A stretch of 64,000 bases of DNA from Lithodes maja (lineage: Eukaryota; Arthropoda; Malacostraca; Decapoda; Lithodidae), in contig JBAKBP010003159.1 in the NCBI GenBank assembly GCA_037953745.1, positions 62,001 to 126,000 of the forward strand, read 5' to 3'. The first letter of the stretch is position 1. Every line of letters begins with the position of its first letter. Shown piece after piece: positions 53,693-64,000 of the stretch. Made by a program: the position numbers and the translations under genes. The notes beneath the pieces were generated by a model, which searched no databases, was not told where the DNA came from, and saw only the letters and a list, made by a program, of their open reading frames with translations.

Positions 53693-54017
53693 TGTTATGC
53701 TGGCCAGCTTCCCAGAATGTACTCGTAACTCGCTAGCGCTCGCCAGGGCAGTGAAATGGGCTATAATAATCGTAGAATGATGCTCTTTCTTTCATAGTGT
53801 TCATGTTGTCACAGACAGATCAGTGATGGTCTTTATTCTTGTCTGTGACACTTGGAAGTATTTTATATCATTGATAGAGTATAAGATATGTTGTGTGAAG
53901 TTGTAGGGAGAAAGAGAGCGAGCAGCAAGGTGGTATTATGTGCGTGTGTATATACGTGTGCTTTCCTCGTTCGGGTGGAGTTTCCCATGCTTGTGATTGG
54001 CCGGCGGGCCTGGCGCG
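53693..54017 (+). repeat. 3' LTR of copy 3, interrupted
   Basis: Matches the first ~325 bp of 47619-49401 with scattered changes, then stops at the boundary of the next LTR. Confidence 0.9.
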
Positions 54018-55913
54018 TGTTACGACCGGGACTCGTATAAAACAAGGGCTCTTAATCATTGGACTAGAAAGGCACACAGCCACAATGGTAACACTAGATC
54101 GAACCCTCGAACTTATAATGCCGACGCACAAAAACACCTATACCCTCCAGAATTAAATCTGCGATAGCGGGGTATCCTATAACTCGGTATAAATGCACTA
54201 CTACTACAGGCTGATGATCTCTGATACAGCCTCATCACAACAACATACAATTACGTTAATAATGTATACAAGGAAAAAGATAGAGAGCTTAATTAAATCA
54301 CTGAAATGATTTAATGCAAACAAGAAGAAGGTATAATTAAAGTTACTCTAAACAATAATAAACTGTCACTCCTATATTAAAGAAAGTGAATGCAAGTCCT
54401 AAAGCATCGAGCAGGAATCTTCTGAAGAAAGTCTGATGCTGCTTAAGATGATCGAATCGGATTTTGAACTGTTATATAAAGCAGGAACAGGATAAGACAA
54501 GTGTATGGACATACCGTGTTAACTGGCACGGGAGTAATGATAAATGCACAATAGTATTATCTCCAACCACAAAAGAAGTACTTCCTCAGGCAACTCAAAA
54601 AGCCTGTTCGGGTTGTGCAACTCAACAACAACCAAGGCTTACAATCAACGTGAATAAAAATGCTGCATACATAACATAAGAGTTTATAATCTTAATCGGG
54701 TGTCTGCTAGGCGAATAAAGTCTAGCTGGGATGTAGTAGGCTAGGAAACAATGGCTGAGCAAGCGGCTCATAGCCTAGCGAGGTCCTTAAGACTGTACGG
54801 CCTAATTACGTTAAATGACGGGGTGCTCTCTTGAGAGGTCCAGATCGCTAGTATCTGGTTCTCTCCTGGTGACCCTCTCAAAGTCAAAGCAAAACGAGTT
54901 AGCACAGTGTTGGGTGGCAGAGGTAAAAGCCCTCACTCGCAACACAGTGCTAAACTCACAAGGTACACAGTCAGAAAGACAACCTAGGCTTCCCACGAAT
55001 CCGTTGCGATTGTACAAGCTCAACAAAACCTGGTACACATCGGAAATCACAACATCAATAGCCTTACCCCAGTCTAGCATTAAATAGCCCAGCAGACAAC
55101 CAAGCAAAAGGTAGGGAGACACCGTGAGTGTGTCGAACCTCTACAGACAAAATGGTAACCCCTCCAAAATGCCAAACTAAACATGTAATATTCGAGAGCT
55201 TCAGCATATAACACGATGGCCGATATATGAAATCGTGCAGAACCAAAGGGGAGTTATGATGTTAAATAGAGTGGAAGAATGAGAGGTAAGAAGTTGAGAG
55301 AGAGAGAGAAAGTGCTCTATAGGTAGAAGTTGGGGACAGTGGTAAGGGAGGTGTGAAGGGTATGTTGGTCAGGCAAGCTCTGAGCAAGGAAGACACAAGG
55401 CAGCAGGGAGTGCGGGGGGAACAACTTCCTGACACGGAGGGAGGGTAGTGGGGCAGCCAGCCACTCAGAGGGCCCGGCCGTGGCATGACGTCACCGAGAC
55501 AACGTGTAACACTACGCGACTACCCTCTGCCTCCTGTACTTACTCACTCACACTCTCTAGCTGTATCATTCAGTCTTATACATTAAACTCATAACTGATG
55601 ATATAAAATATAATGCAGTGTCACAGACGAAAATAAAGAGCACTTCTGTACTGGCTGTGACATGACGATTCACAAGAAAGAAAGTACAACATTGTAGACA
55701 GACTGCAGCCAAATACACTGCCCTGGCGAGTGTTAGCGAGTGGCCTAGCGAGCGGCTGAGCCCACGTGGCGTTCTGCTAAGCTGCAGGCGTCACACCCCC
55801 CCAAGATATTAGACGCTCAACCATGAGCTCCATATCTGACAAGCAGAACACCGATAAAACTCGCCACCCCTAATCACTTCGCAACAAAGAAGGCAAAGCT
55901 CAGTTCTCATCAA
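54018..55913 (-). mobile_element. Fourth Gypsy-family element: one LTR plus 118 bp of body
   Basis: LTR 54018-55795 (TGTTACGACC to GCGTCACA), then CCCCCCCAAGATATTAGACG, like the polypurine tract region of copies 1 and 2. The body is interrupted at 55913 by copy 2, so the rest should lie beyond the right edge of the window. It is inserted in the 3' LTR of copy 3. Confidence 0.85.
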
Positions 55914-57757
55914 TGTTACGACCGGGCACTCGGGTACACTAGGGCTCTTACACAGGACTCGAGTATGGCTCGCTGCCACAACGGAAACACACGATCCCAA
56001 CCCCAGAGTACTGCCAGCCGAACAAAAAACGCCACTACCCTCCAGAGTTCTATCTGCTATAACGGGGTATACAAGAACTCGGTACTAGCGTTTCACACAG
56101 CAGACTAATAGCAAGACGGGAGTTATCTAGTCTGGTCAACAATCAAACAAAGAAGAAAGTACTACAACACTAAAGAATAGTGTTGGCCGAAGCCGAAGTA
56201 ATCCACCCTTGAACTAAGAACTTAAGAAGTCCTCCACCCTCTACTTCGGATCGGCACTATTACGTTACGTTAAACAATAGTCCTCGAGCATCAAGCAAGG
56301 AATCTTCTGATAAGTTAGATGCTTCTCGAATACTCATAAGAAGTAAGTATCGGATTTTGAACAGCAATTTAATGAATAACTCACTGGTAATTAAAGGCTT
56401 TAAATTGACATAAGAAGAATTATAAGAATAAGCAATAGGATATGGCAAACATTAAAAAGAAGTACTCCGACAATGCACTGGCAATAGCCTACTAAGATTG
56501 TGCTCGTGGGCCACTAATCTCTGAAGTAGCTAAGCGTGCCACACATGAAATCAATAGTGCTTAAACAATAATATACATAAGGAGAAGCTTCAATACTATG
56601 CTGTATCTGCTGGTCGAGCAAAGTCTAGCTGGGATATCTAAGGTTAAGAGACAATGGCTGAGCAAGCGGCTCGTAGCCTAGCGAGGTCCTTAAGACTGTG
56701 CGGCCAAATTACGGTAATTGACGGGATGCTCTCTTGAGAGATCCAGATCACTAGTATCTGGTTCTCTCCTGGCGATCCTCTCAAAGTCAAGCAAATGAGA
56801 TAGCACAGTGTTGGGTGGCACAGGCAAAAGCCCTCACTCGCAACACAGTGCTAAACTCCCACGGTACACAATCAAAAAGACCCCCTAGGCTTCCCACGTC
56901 TCCGTTGCAATTGTGCTGGTTCAACCGCAACCTAGTACTCATAGGAAATCACAACTCAGAAACCCTATCCCAGTCTAGCATTGCCTAAACCAGCAGAAAA
57001 CAGGAACATGAATAATCGCACACAGGGAAATGCATATACGAGTGCAACAAACATCAATCAATCCTATTCTAGTTAACCCTTCCAAAAATAGGCTATCTAA
57101 CAGGCACTTATCTCGTGAGAACTCAAGCGATAATACTTTGGCTGACTAAATCTGCACCAAAGGGGTCATTGAGGTTATAAAGGGTCGAGAAGGGAAGAAG
57201 ATAGGCTGTTCAGAGAGTAGAGAAAGTTCACATCAGTCGGAAGAATATGGATAGTTGCAAGGGATATGAGAAGTCGCTTTGCCTGATGAGTTCTGATCTA
57301 AAAATGGCGAGACCTCCCTTTTTATACTCGGCCCCGTAGCGAGCATAACGGCAATCATGACGTCACATTCGCTCTCTCAATCTGGGATCGACAAAGGATT
57401 CCCACGCTCTTGATGAGGGGGGAGGGAGGGGGGAAGGAGGGAGGAGGGAGTGAGGCCTACACACCTCGTGGCGCGCACACTGTCCTCCGTTACATAACTC
57501 GCTCTCTCTCATCACATCATTATATATATATAAATCTCCCACACACAATACTTATATATAATGATTTAAAATAGAACTCGTTGACTTAGAAGAAAACAAA
57601 ATACATAATGATAATACTTATAGTACAACGGTTCACATAAACTGAGTTAGGAAACTCTACACAGACTACAGCCAAAGTTCCTGCCCTGACGATCCTAGCG
57701 AGGGTGGGGCCTGACTGGGCGTTCTGTACAGCATGCTCATACTCGACATGCGTCACA
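55914..57757 (-). repeat. 3' LTR of copy 2 (1844 bp)
   Basis: Starts TGTTACGACCGGGCACTC, ends GCGTCACA. It contains a TATA box on the minus strand (57316-57326) and the conserved hairpin around 56800-56855. Confidence 0.93.
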
Positions 57758-58239
57758 CCTCCCCCAAGATTTTACTTGCTCAACCCTGAGCTAAAATCTG
57801 ATATACAGAACCCCATCAAACCCCTCACACCCAGCGACCGCATGGCACTAAAACAACGCTGAGTTTATCACTAAAACACATCTTAAAAAAAAAATTCACA
57901 TTTCATAACTCCTCCCAACAATAGTAAAAGACATAATATCATGCTCCCAGAGCGAGCTTACAGCAGCTCAGCCGTTTGATAGTTCGTGGACTACTCAAAC
58001 ACTACAGGCTATGACAAACTTATACAATTATCTATATCAAAAAGAAAGAGTTTTTATATGATTTTTATATTTTAATATGTTTTTTTCGGCTGCACTATAA
58101 GGGCAGCCTATTTTCTTCTATACCAAACGCTCAACAATCCTGCTTTACGACCCAATACGCTGGGCTACAACCGCGAGCCAACAAGCACCAAGCGCAAAAT
58201 ACTACTCAAACCAAAGCAGGAGGCTACCCGTGTGTCAAT
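57758..58239 (-). other. Copy 2 3' untranslated region
   Basis: 480 bp with the polypurine tract (minus-strand CTTGGGGGAGG) next to the LTR. Nearly identical to 20745-21228. No gene. Confidence 0.7.
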
Positions 58240-61200
58240 TTACCCAGGATCATATACCCCTGAACGACCACATGCAACCTCGTTGTCACAACCGGCAATA
58301 TGGCTTATGTCCAGGTTATATACCAATAACCTTAGTGACCACCTGGTCAGCCTCATATTCCGATTGTGAAACTGGTCCAAGATCTCGAGAGGGTAATGAT
58401 CTGGGTAAACTACACCGACCGGACCATAGGCTGGAACATAGATCTCGAAATGCCCCAGCGCATCATTGTCCTTTTCACTTTCATTCATCAGGCTCTGACA
58501 CGTTGCTGGTGCATTCTTAAGTCCGTAGGGCATAACATTACACCGGTAAGTACTCCCGTCCACCACAAAACCACATACCTCTTTAGCGCGCTCGGACAAA
58601 GTTACACGCAACGACCACTCACGACATTCCTTATCCCTCAGATCCTTCGTCCACACGTAATCCAGCTCTGCTTGCACCATAGGCTGTCGAGCAGGATTTA
58701 TACGGCAGGGAATTAAACTGAGCCTTGCACTATCTCCAGCCTGCATGTCGGATTCTACCCCGTACCTCAGGCCTGGAGAAGCAACAAACATGCGAAAGTA
58801 CTGCCATAGCCTAGTAAATAACTGCCTTGCACTGTCTCCACGAACAACATGCCTAGTGCCCTCCCACAACCCAGCCGAGACCGCAGCTTCTAACCTGTAG
58901 TCTCCCTCCTTCTCCACCTTCGTCCCTAGAACAGCCAGGTCATGAGAGGGACAATCAGTACCACCCGTGCAGTCACTCCCACAGTTCATTATTGCTAAGG
59001 CTTCCCCGCCGATACCGTACATGCGCACCCCCGCATTCCTTGTGACGACATCTGCCTGCGCAGCATCACCGCTTTCAGCGACATGGCCAGATACAGTCGG
59101 TCTATGGTAGGGCTGTTGCATTAGACTAGAGCAGCATTGGGAGGCTATGCGACGACCGGGCACTGCGATACCACAGCCGACCTTACCAATCTGCTCAATG
59201 TCCTCCTTTTGACCACCACCCTTGGCAGCCATGGGTCGACCCTGACCTGGCAACCATGCCAAGGCCTCGTCGCCCACCTTAAACCACCGAAACAACGAGG
59301 CTAACGGTCTTTTAACAGTCACATGACCTGCCTGCGGAACATCTCGCACCGCCCGAGTTGTGAGACTCAGGGGCTCGGCACGACCAGTGGGGTATGAACC
59401 GAGCTGGTGCTGGAGTGCTGCACACTGCTGCTCAGGCAGGTGCTCTAGCACTTCCACAGCCACCAGACTCGTGTCCCCCGCCCACTGCTTCGCCGAGACA
59501 TGACAATCCCTACTCTCCTCCACCTGTGCCCTACTGCCCCCCTCTCCTTCTCCACCTTGGCCGCGGCAGACCAACGCAGGGACAGTAGGCTGCTCAGGTG
59601 GTTGCCTCACAAACTCCTCCAACAGGTTCACATGACATGCTTCCCCGTCCTCGTGTTTAATCTCGACAGCACCATTACCACACTTCTGAACTTCCGGATC
59701 CTCCAACTGCAGTTTACAAATATCTGAGGGAACCAACCTGTCTAGATGCTTCCGAAGCAACCCAAATCCTTCCCCAATATCAAACTGAGCAATCCTTTTT
59801 TCTCTCCGTGTGCAACGTTGCTGCCTCGGAGTCTCTTCCGGCCCTACCTCCTCACTAGCTGTGACAGGTCCTGGGGCCTCTCCAGACTCTAACATAGGTG
59901 CCAATACTGAATCACCCAGGAGAGCCGCCGAGTCAAAACTCTTAAAACCAACTCCAGCTTTAGCCTCCTCCTGTTGATCGTTCCTCTGCTGGTCTGAAGA
60001 CGGAGGACTAGGCTGTGACACTTTAGCTGCCCGAGCTCGGGTGACAGCACACGCCATGGGTTGTGCCTGGCACCGCTCGACACACTCTTGCTCTTCCCTA
60101 CTCACGTCGGCCGTCCTCTCGGCAACGACTAAGGGTAGAACCTCAGAAGCGGGCATTGCAAAGTCGTTGCCGAGAAGAAGGTCGACGCCCTCCACTGGCA
60201 GTTTCTCCACAATCCCAACATCCAATTCACGTGCCACACCATCCACCTCCAACTCCAACCGCACCAGCGGGTATGACCGAGTTGCATTAATACCCTGCAC
60301 CACTACCACCCGAGCCGCATTTATAGGGTAGCCAGTCAAATTGTTCATCAGAGTCTGGGAAGCACCTGTATCACGCAAGACCTCTACTCCATGCTTGCGC
60401 CCCGCCCACATCACGCAACCCCGTCCTCTATGGTCGCAAAAAACATCCTGAGCAGGGTTCGAGCCTCTCAGGTGTTTCTGCATTGGCTGTGCCTCAGCCT
60501 CTGACGAACTGCCCCGGGCAAACTCAGAAGACTTCGGAGACACACCAATGTTGCAGGCCAAAGACACAGCTGCTGTAGGTGGTTTGCTAGGACAGACTCT
60601 TGCAAAGTGCCCCTTTTCATGACAAAGATAACACTCCAACTCCCCTCTGGGCTTCCCTTGGTACTGGGAAGGGCCCGGCCCCTTCTTAAATGGGACGGTG
60701 TTAGTCTTGTGGTCAGTCTTGGTATCATAGCTCTTGTACTTGTTTGCATAATGTATATCACTAACTCGGGGGGGTGGGGTGTCACGCCCCTTGTTACCTG
60801 CCTCACTACGCTGGGCAGACCCGCACCCACGAATTAATGATAGCCGGAGGTCAGCCATCTCAGCTGCCTCCTGTAGAGTTTTAGGGTTCTTTTCTTTAAT
60901 AGTTAAAGTCATATCTGCACCAGTACACTTATAAAACTGCTCGAGCAGAAACAGCTCAGTCAACTGTTCGGCCGTCTCAGCTTTCTCAGAACGTGTCCAG
61001 TTAGCAAGTGCATCTTTTAAGTCCCGGGCATGTTCAAGAAAGGTCGCCTCCCTAGTCTTCGTAACACCCCGAAACTTCAATCGATATGTTTCTGGTTGCA
61101 ACTCGTATGCCCGTAGGACAGCTCTCTTCAATACTGGGTAGTCAATGCAAGACTCTAAAGGCAGTGCATCATAAGCCTTCAGACCCTTACCCGTAAGTCT

Positions 61201-62037
61201 TGAGGAGACCAGAGCTGCCCACTTCTCTTCAGGCCAATTATGCTCCCTACACTTCTTCTCAAAACGATTAAAAAATTCTGTGACTTCAGTTTCACTAAAT
61301 GCCGGCACCAATTTGACTAAGTGGGACAAGGACTGTTCTCTTACTTGGCCCTCACGGCCCATCCGAATCCCTGTCGACTCTGCACGAGTCTTATCTAAAT
61401 CTATTTGAGCACAATATTTCTCTGAGTCGTACCTAAGCTCAGCCTCGTGCCTCCTAACCTCAGCCTCATGCCTCCTGGTCTCAGCCTCAATCTCATGTTT
61501 CCTAGCCTCATTCTCCTGCTTCCTAGATTCATTCTCAATCTTAGCAAGCTCAAGTTTAAATATCATATCTGGAGACAGGCAGGAAGAGGGAGCTGCCACT
61601 ACTGAAGGAGGGGGGGCAAGAACTGGGGAACCACCATACGCACCGCCCGAGGGCACTCCAATCTTCCAATTCTCATCCCTCTGTGGGAGGGTGCTAACCT
61701 CCGGTACTTGAGTGGACGGCACTGTGGGAGTCGAGTGAGAGGGGATCTGGGGAGGAACCCCCCCAAACGCCCTCTCCTCCGAAACCCCATGTCGCCCACG
61801 CAACACCCAGGAAATCAGCTCCCCCTTGGACATCCCTCCTACATTGGATAGACCCAAAACCTTGGCTATCAGGTGCAAGCCATAAACATTCACCCCAGTC
61901 AGCCTCTCCTCCGTCACGTGGTACTGCTTACTCACAAAAACTCTAGCATCCTCCTCACTGATTACTAACGGCACCTCTTCAACTGGCATCTCTCGCTCCT
62001 CGTCAGTACTAGGGCCCGACATACTGAAGTTCACCAA
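58240..62037 (-). CDS. gag-pro: Intact 1265-codon Gag-protease protein fused to pol remnants
   Basis: One open frame. Approximate residues: SAP-like segment 45-80; Pro-rich linker 90-155; Glu/Arg coiled coil 165-210; Gag domain 240-400; CCHC knuckle CYLCHEKGHFARVC 469-482; protease LRDTGASQTLM near 555 and LLLGNDFAMP near 620. Then come an integrase-tail-like CHVNLLEEF, a second module FKVGDEALAWLPGQGRPMAA and QQPYHRPTVSGH, the RT front (LIPCRINPARQPMVQAELDY), YRCNVMPYGLKNAPAT near 1175, and the end of RNase H (LRLLVYNLDISHIAGCDNEV). There is no HHCC/DDE integrase core, no YxDD motif and only the end of RNase H. It could make Gag and protease, but not replicate without enzymes from elsewhere. 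Confidence 0.9.
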   Translation of the reverse strand: MVNFSMSGPSTDEEREMPVEEVPLVISEEDARVFVSKQYHVTEERLTGVNVYGLHLIAKVLGLSNVGGMSKGELISWVLRGRHGVSEERAFGGVPPQIPSHSTPTVPSTQVPEVSTLPQRDENWKIGVPSGGAYGGSPVLAPPPSVVAAPSSCLSPDMIFKLELAKIENESRKQENEARKHEIEAETRRHEAEVRRHEAELRYDSEKYCAQIDLDKTRAESTGIRMGREGQVREQSLSHLVKLVPAFSETEVTEFFNRFEKKCREHNWPEEKWAALVSSRLTGKGLKAYDALPLESCIDYPVLKRAVLRAYELQPETYRLKFRGVTKTREATFLEHARDLKDALANWTRSEKAETAEQLTELFLLEQFYKCTGADMTLTIKEKNPKTLQEAAEMADLRLSLIRGCGSAQRSEAGNKGRDTPPPRVSDIHYANKYKSYDTKTDHKTNTVPFKKGPGPSQYQGKPRGELECYLCHEKGHFARVCPSKPPTAAVSLACNIGVSPKSSEFARGSSSEAEAQPMQKHLRGSNPAQDVFCDHRGRGCVMWAGRKHGVEVLRDTGASQTLMNNLTGYPINAARVVVVQGINATRSYPLVRLELEVDGVARELDVGIVEKLPVEGVDLLLGNDFAMPASEVLPLVVAERTADVSREEQECVERCQAQPMACAVTRARAAKVSQPSPPSSDQQRNDQQEEAKAGVGFKSFDSAALLGDSVLAPMLESGEAPGPVTASEEVGPEETPRQQRCTRREKRIAQFDIGEGFGLLRKHLDRLVPSDICKLQLEDPEVQKCGNGAVEIKHEDGEACHVNLLEEFVRQPPEQPTVPALVCRGQGGEGEGGSRAQVEESRDCHVSAKQWAGDTSLVAVEVLEHLPEQQCAALQHQLGSYPTGRAEPLSLTTRAVRDVPQAGHVTVKRPLASLFRWFKVGDEALAWLPGQGRPMAAKGGGQKEDIEQIGKVGCGIAVPGRRIASQCCSSLMQQPYHRPTVSGHVAESGDAAQADVVTRNAGVRMYGIGGEALAIMNCGSDCTGGTDCPSHDLAVLGTKVEKEGDYRLEAAVSAGLWEGTRHVVRGDSARQLFTRLWQYFRMFVASPGLRYGVESDMQAGDSARLSLIPCRINPARQPMVQAELDYVWTKDLRDKECREWSLRVTLSERAKEVCGFVVDGSTYRCNVMPYGLKNAPATCQSLMNESEKDNDALGHFEIYVPAYGPVGVVYPDHYPLEILDQFHNRNMRLTRWSLRLLVYNLDISHIAGCDNEVACGRSGVYDPG

Positions 62038-62237
62038 AAAATTCTCGAGACAAAAGTGTTAAACTCCCTTATGCAAGCACTAATTACTAAATTAACTGGA
62101 GTCTCTTAAATGCTCTCCTAATTGCCTTACAAAAAAAAATATTCTTCAATATGTACGCTAAAGTACCAACAAACAAATGTTGTACAACTCTGCAAAAAAT
62201 TTATACTGTTCACAAAATCCTAAGCAAGGTCGCCATT

Positions 62238-64000
62238 TGTTACGACCGGGCACTCGGGTACACTAGGGCTCTTACACAGGACTCGAGTATGGCTCGCTGC
62301 CACAACGGAAACACACGATCCCAACCCCAGAGTACTGCCAGCCGAACAAAAAACGCCACTACCCTCCAGAGTTCTATCTGCTATAACGGGGTATACAAGA
62401 ACTCGGTACTAGCGTTTCACACAGCAGACTAATAGCAAGACGGGAGTTATCTAGTCTGGTCAACAATCAAACAAAGAAGAAAGTACTACAACACTAAAGA
62501 ATAGTGTTGGCCGAAGCCGAAGTAATCCACCCTTGAACTAAGAACTTAAGAAGTCCTCCACCCTCTACTTCGGATCGGCACTATTACGTTACGTTAAACA
62601 ATAGTCCTCGAGCATCAAGCAAGGAATCTTCTGATAAGTTAGATGCTTCTCGAATACTCATAAGAAGTAAGTATCGGATTTTGAACAGCAATTTAATGAA
62701 TAACTCACTGGTAATTAAAGGCTTTAAATTGACATAAGAAGAATTATAAGAATAAGCAATAGGATATGGCAAACATTAAAAAGAAGTACTCCGACAATGC
62801 ACTGGCAATAGCCTACTAAGATTGTGCTCGTGGGCCACTAATCTCTGAAGTAGCTAAGCGTGCCACACATGAAATCAATAGTGCTTAAACAATAATATAC
62901 ATAAGGAGAAGCTTCAATACTATGCTGTATCTGCTGGTCGAGCAAAGTCTAGCTGGGATATCTAAGGTTAAGAGACAATGGCTGAGCAAGCGGCTCGTAG
63001 CCTAGCGAGGTCCTTAAGACTGTGCGGCCAAATTACGGTAATTGACGGGATGCTCTCTTGAGAGATCCAGATCACTAGTATCTGGTTCTCTCCTGGCGAT
63101 CCTCTCAAAGTCAAGCAAATGAGATAGCACAGTGTTGGGTGGCACAGGCAAAAGCCCTCACTCGCAACACAGTGCTAAACTCCCACGGTACACAATCAAA
63201 AAGACCCCCTAGGCTTCCCACGTCTCCGTTGCAATTGTGCTGGTTCAACCGCAACCTAGTACTCATAGGAAATCACAACTCAGAAACCCTATCCCAGTCT
63301 AGCATTGCCTAAACCAGCAGAAAACAGGAACATGAATAATCGCACACAGGGAAATGCATATACGAGTGCAACAAACATCAATCAATCCTATTCTAGTTAA
63401 CCCTTCCAAAAATAGGCTATCTAACAGGCACTTATCTCGTGAGAACTCAAGCGATAATACTTTGGCTGACTAAATCTGCACCAAAGGGGTCATTGAGGTT
63501 ATAAAGGGTCGAGAAGGGAAGAAGATAGGCTGTTCAGAGAGTAGAGAAAGTTCACATCAGTCGGAAGAATATGGATAGTTGCAAGGGATATGAGAAGTCG
63601 CTTTGCCTGATGAGTTCTGATCTAAAAATGGCGAGACCTCCCTTTTTATACTCGGCCCCGTAGCGAGCATAACGGCAATCATGACGTCACATTCGCTCTC
63701 TCAATCTGGGATCGACAAAGGATTCCCACGCTCTTGATGAGGGGGGAGGGAGGGGGGAAGGAGGGAGGAGGGAGTGAGGCCTACACACCTCGTGGCGCGC
63801 ACACTGTCCTCCGTTACATAACTCGCTCTCTCTCATCACATCATTATATATATATAAATCTCCCACACACAATACTTATATATAATGATTTAAAATAGAA
63901 CTCGTTGACTTAGAAGAAAACAAAATACATAATGATAATACTTATAGTACAACGGTTCACATAAACTGAGTTAGGAAACTCTACACAGACTACAGCCAAA
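62238..64000 (-). repeat. 5' LTR of copy 2 (cut by window edge)
   Basis: Same sequence as 55914-57676 with constant offset 6324; no mismatch found in the stretches compared. About 81 bp lie outside the window. Confidence 0.93.

Larger units (their letters stand above)
47619..54017 (+). mobile_element. Gypsy-family element, copy 3 (plus strand, decayed)
   Basis: LTR 47619-49401 and a partial LTR 53693-54017 flank a body with the same domain order as copies 1 and 2, in the opposite orientation. The 3' LTR breaks off at GGCGCG (54017), where another LTR of the family begins. Many stops and frameshifts make it the oldest of the three bodies. It has the same integrase-core loss as the others but a different RT breakpoint. 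Confidence 0.88.
55914..64000 (-). mobile_element. Gypsy-family element, copy 2 (young, single long ORF)
   Basis: LTRs 55914-57757 and 62238-64000 (cut by the window edge) flank a 4480 bp body. The offset between LTRs is 6324 bp, and the stretches I compared across the visible LTR showed no difference, so insertion is very recent. The minus strand has one uninterrupted ORF (58240-62037). The primer site and polypurine tract match copy 1. It is inserted into the body of the element starting at 54018. No integrase core and no RT catalytic motif. Confidence 0.9.

Noticed and set aside
1..64000. A host gene, defence system or integrated virus
   Set aside because: All protein similarity I can see belongs to retroelement or transposon families. 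Short ORFs elsewhere lack motifs, and I could not run a database search.

Overview
The window looks like animal nuclear DNA from a large, transposon-rich genome. An arthropod is likely. A decapod crustacean is my best guess, because the Jockey-like LINE, BEL/Pao, DIRS and Penelope families resemble those known from shrimp, crab and crayfish assemblies; I could not run a search to test this. I recognise no host gene, no tRNA or rRNA gene, no CRISPR array and no operon. Almost everything that can be identified is mobile DNA, mostly decayed and often nested.

Layout. 1-7338: a nearly complete BEL/Pao LTR retrotransposon on the minus strand with frameshifted pol. 7339-10300: non-coding DNA holding a ~200 bp inverted repeat with CCAAT and CRE motifs, a perfect 26 bp palindrome and one LINE tail. 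10302-11435: primer site and gag of a second, truncated BEL/Pao element. 12220-12823: a TTAA-flanked MITE. About 13400-27870: a DIRS-like tyrosine-recombinase retroelement (gag, RT, RNase H, recombinase) split by an 8 kb Gypsy-type element at 18882-26870. 28090-31105: two pieces of a Jockey-like LINE with another LINE 3' end between them. 31408-32318: two more TTAA MITEs. 33107-34893: a solo Gypsy-family LTR inside a (TA)n tract. 35804-37916: an hAT-like element with 8 bp target duplication, carrying a nested hAT MITE. 38181-38543: a small unrecognised ORF. 39340-45100: a tandem array of ~545 bp units rich in AGGTCA motifs, invaded by a TTAA element and a CR1-like LINE. 45226-47475: Penelope-like element pieces and a Jockey-like fragment. 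47619-64000: three Gypsy-family elements nested inside one another.

The best candidate for something undescribed is the Gypsy family seen as three bodies (20745-25015, 49402-53692, 57758-62237) and six LTRs. Its order after protease appears to be integrase-tail then reverse transcriptase, as in Gmr1-like elements. All three bodies lack the integrase catalytic core and the RT catalytic motif but keep Gag and protease. One copy has an uninterrupted 1265-codon ORF and LTRs that look identical, so a polymerase-less element has moved recently, presumably using enzymes supplied in trans. Its LTRs also carry a hairpin whose stem sequence changes between subfamilies while pairing and the loop motif are kept.
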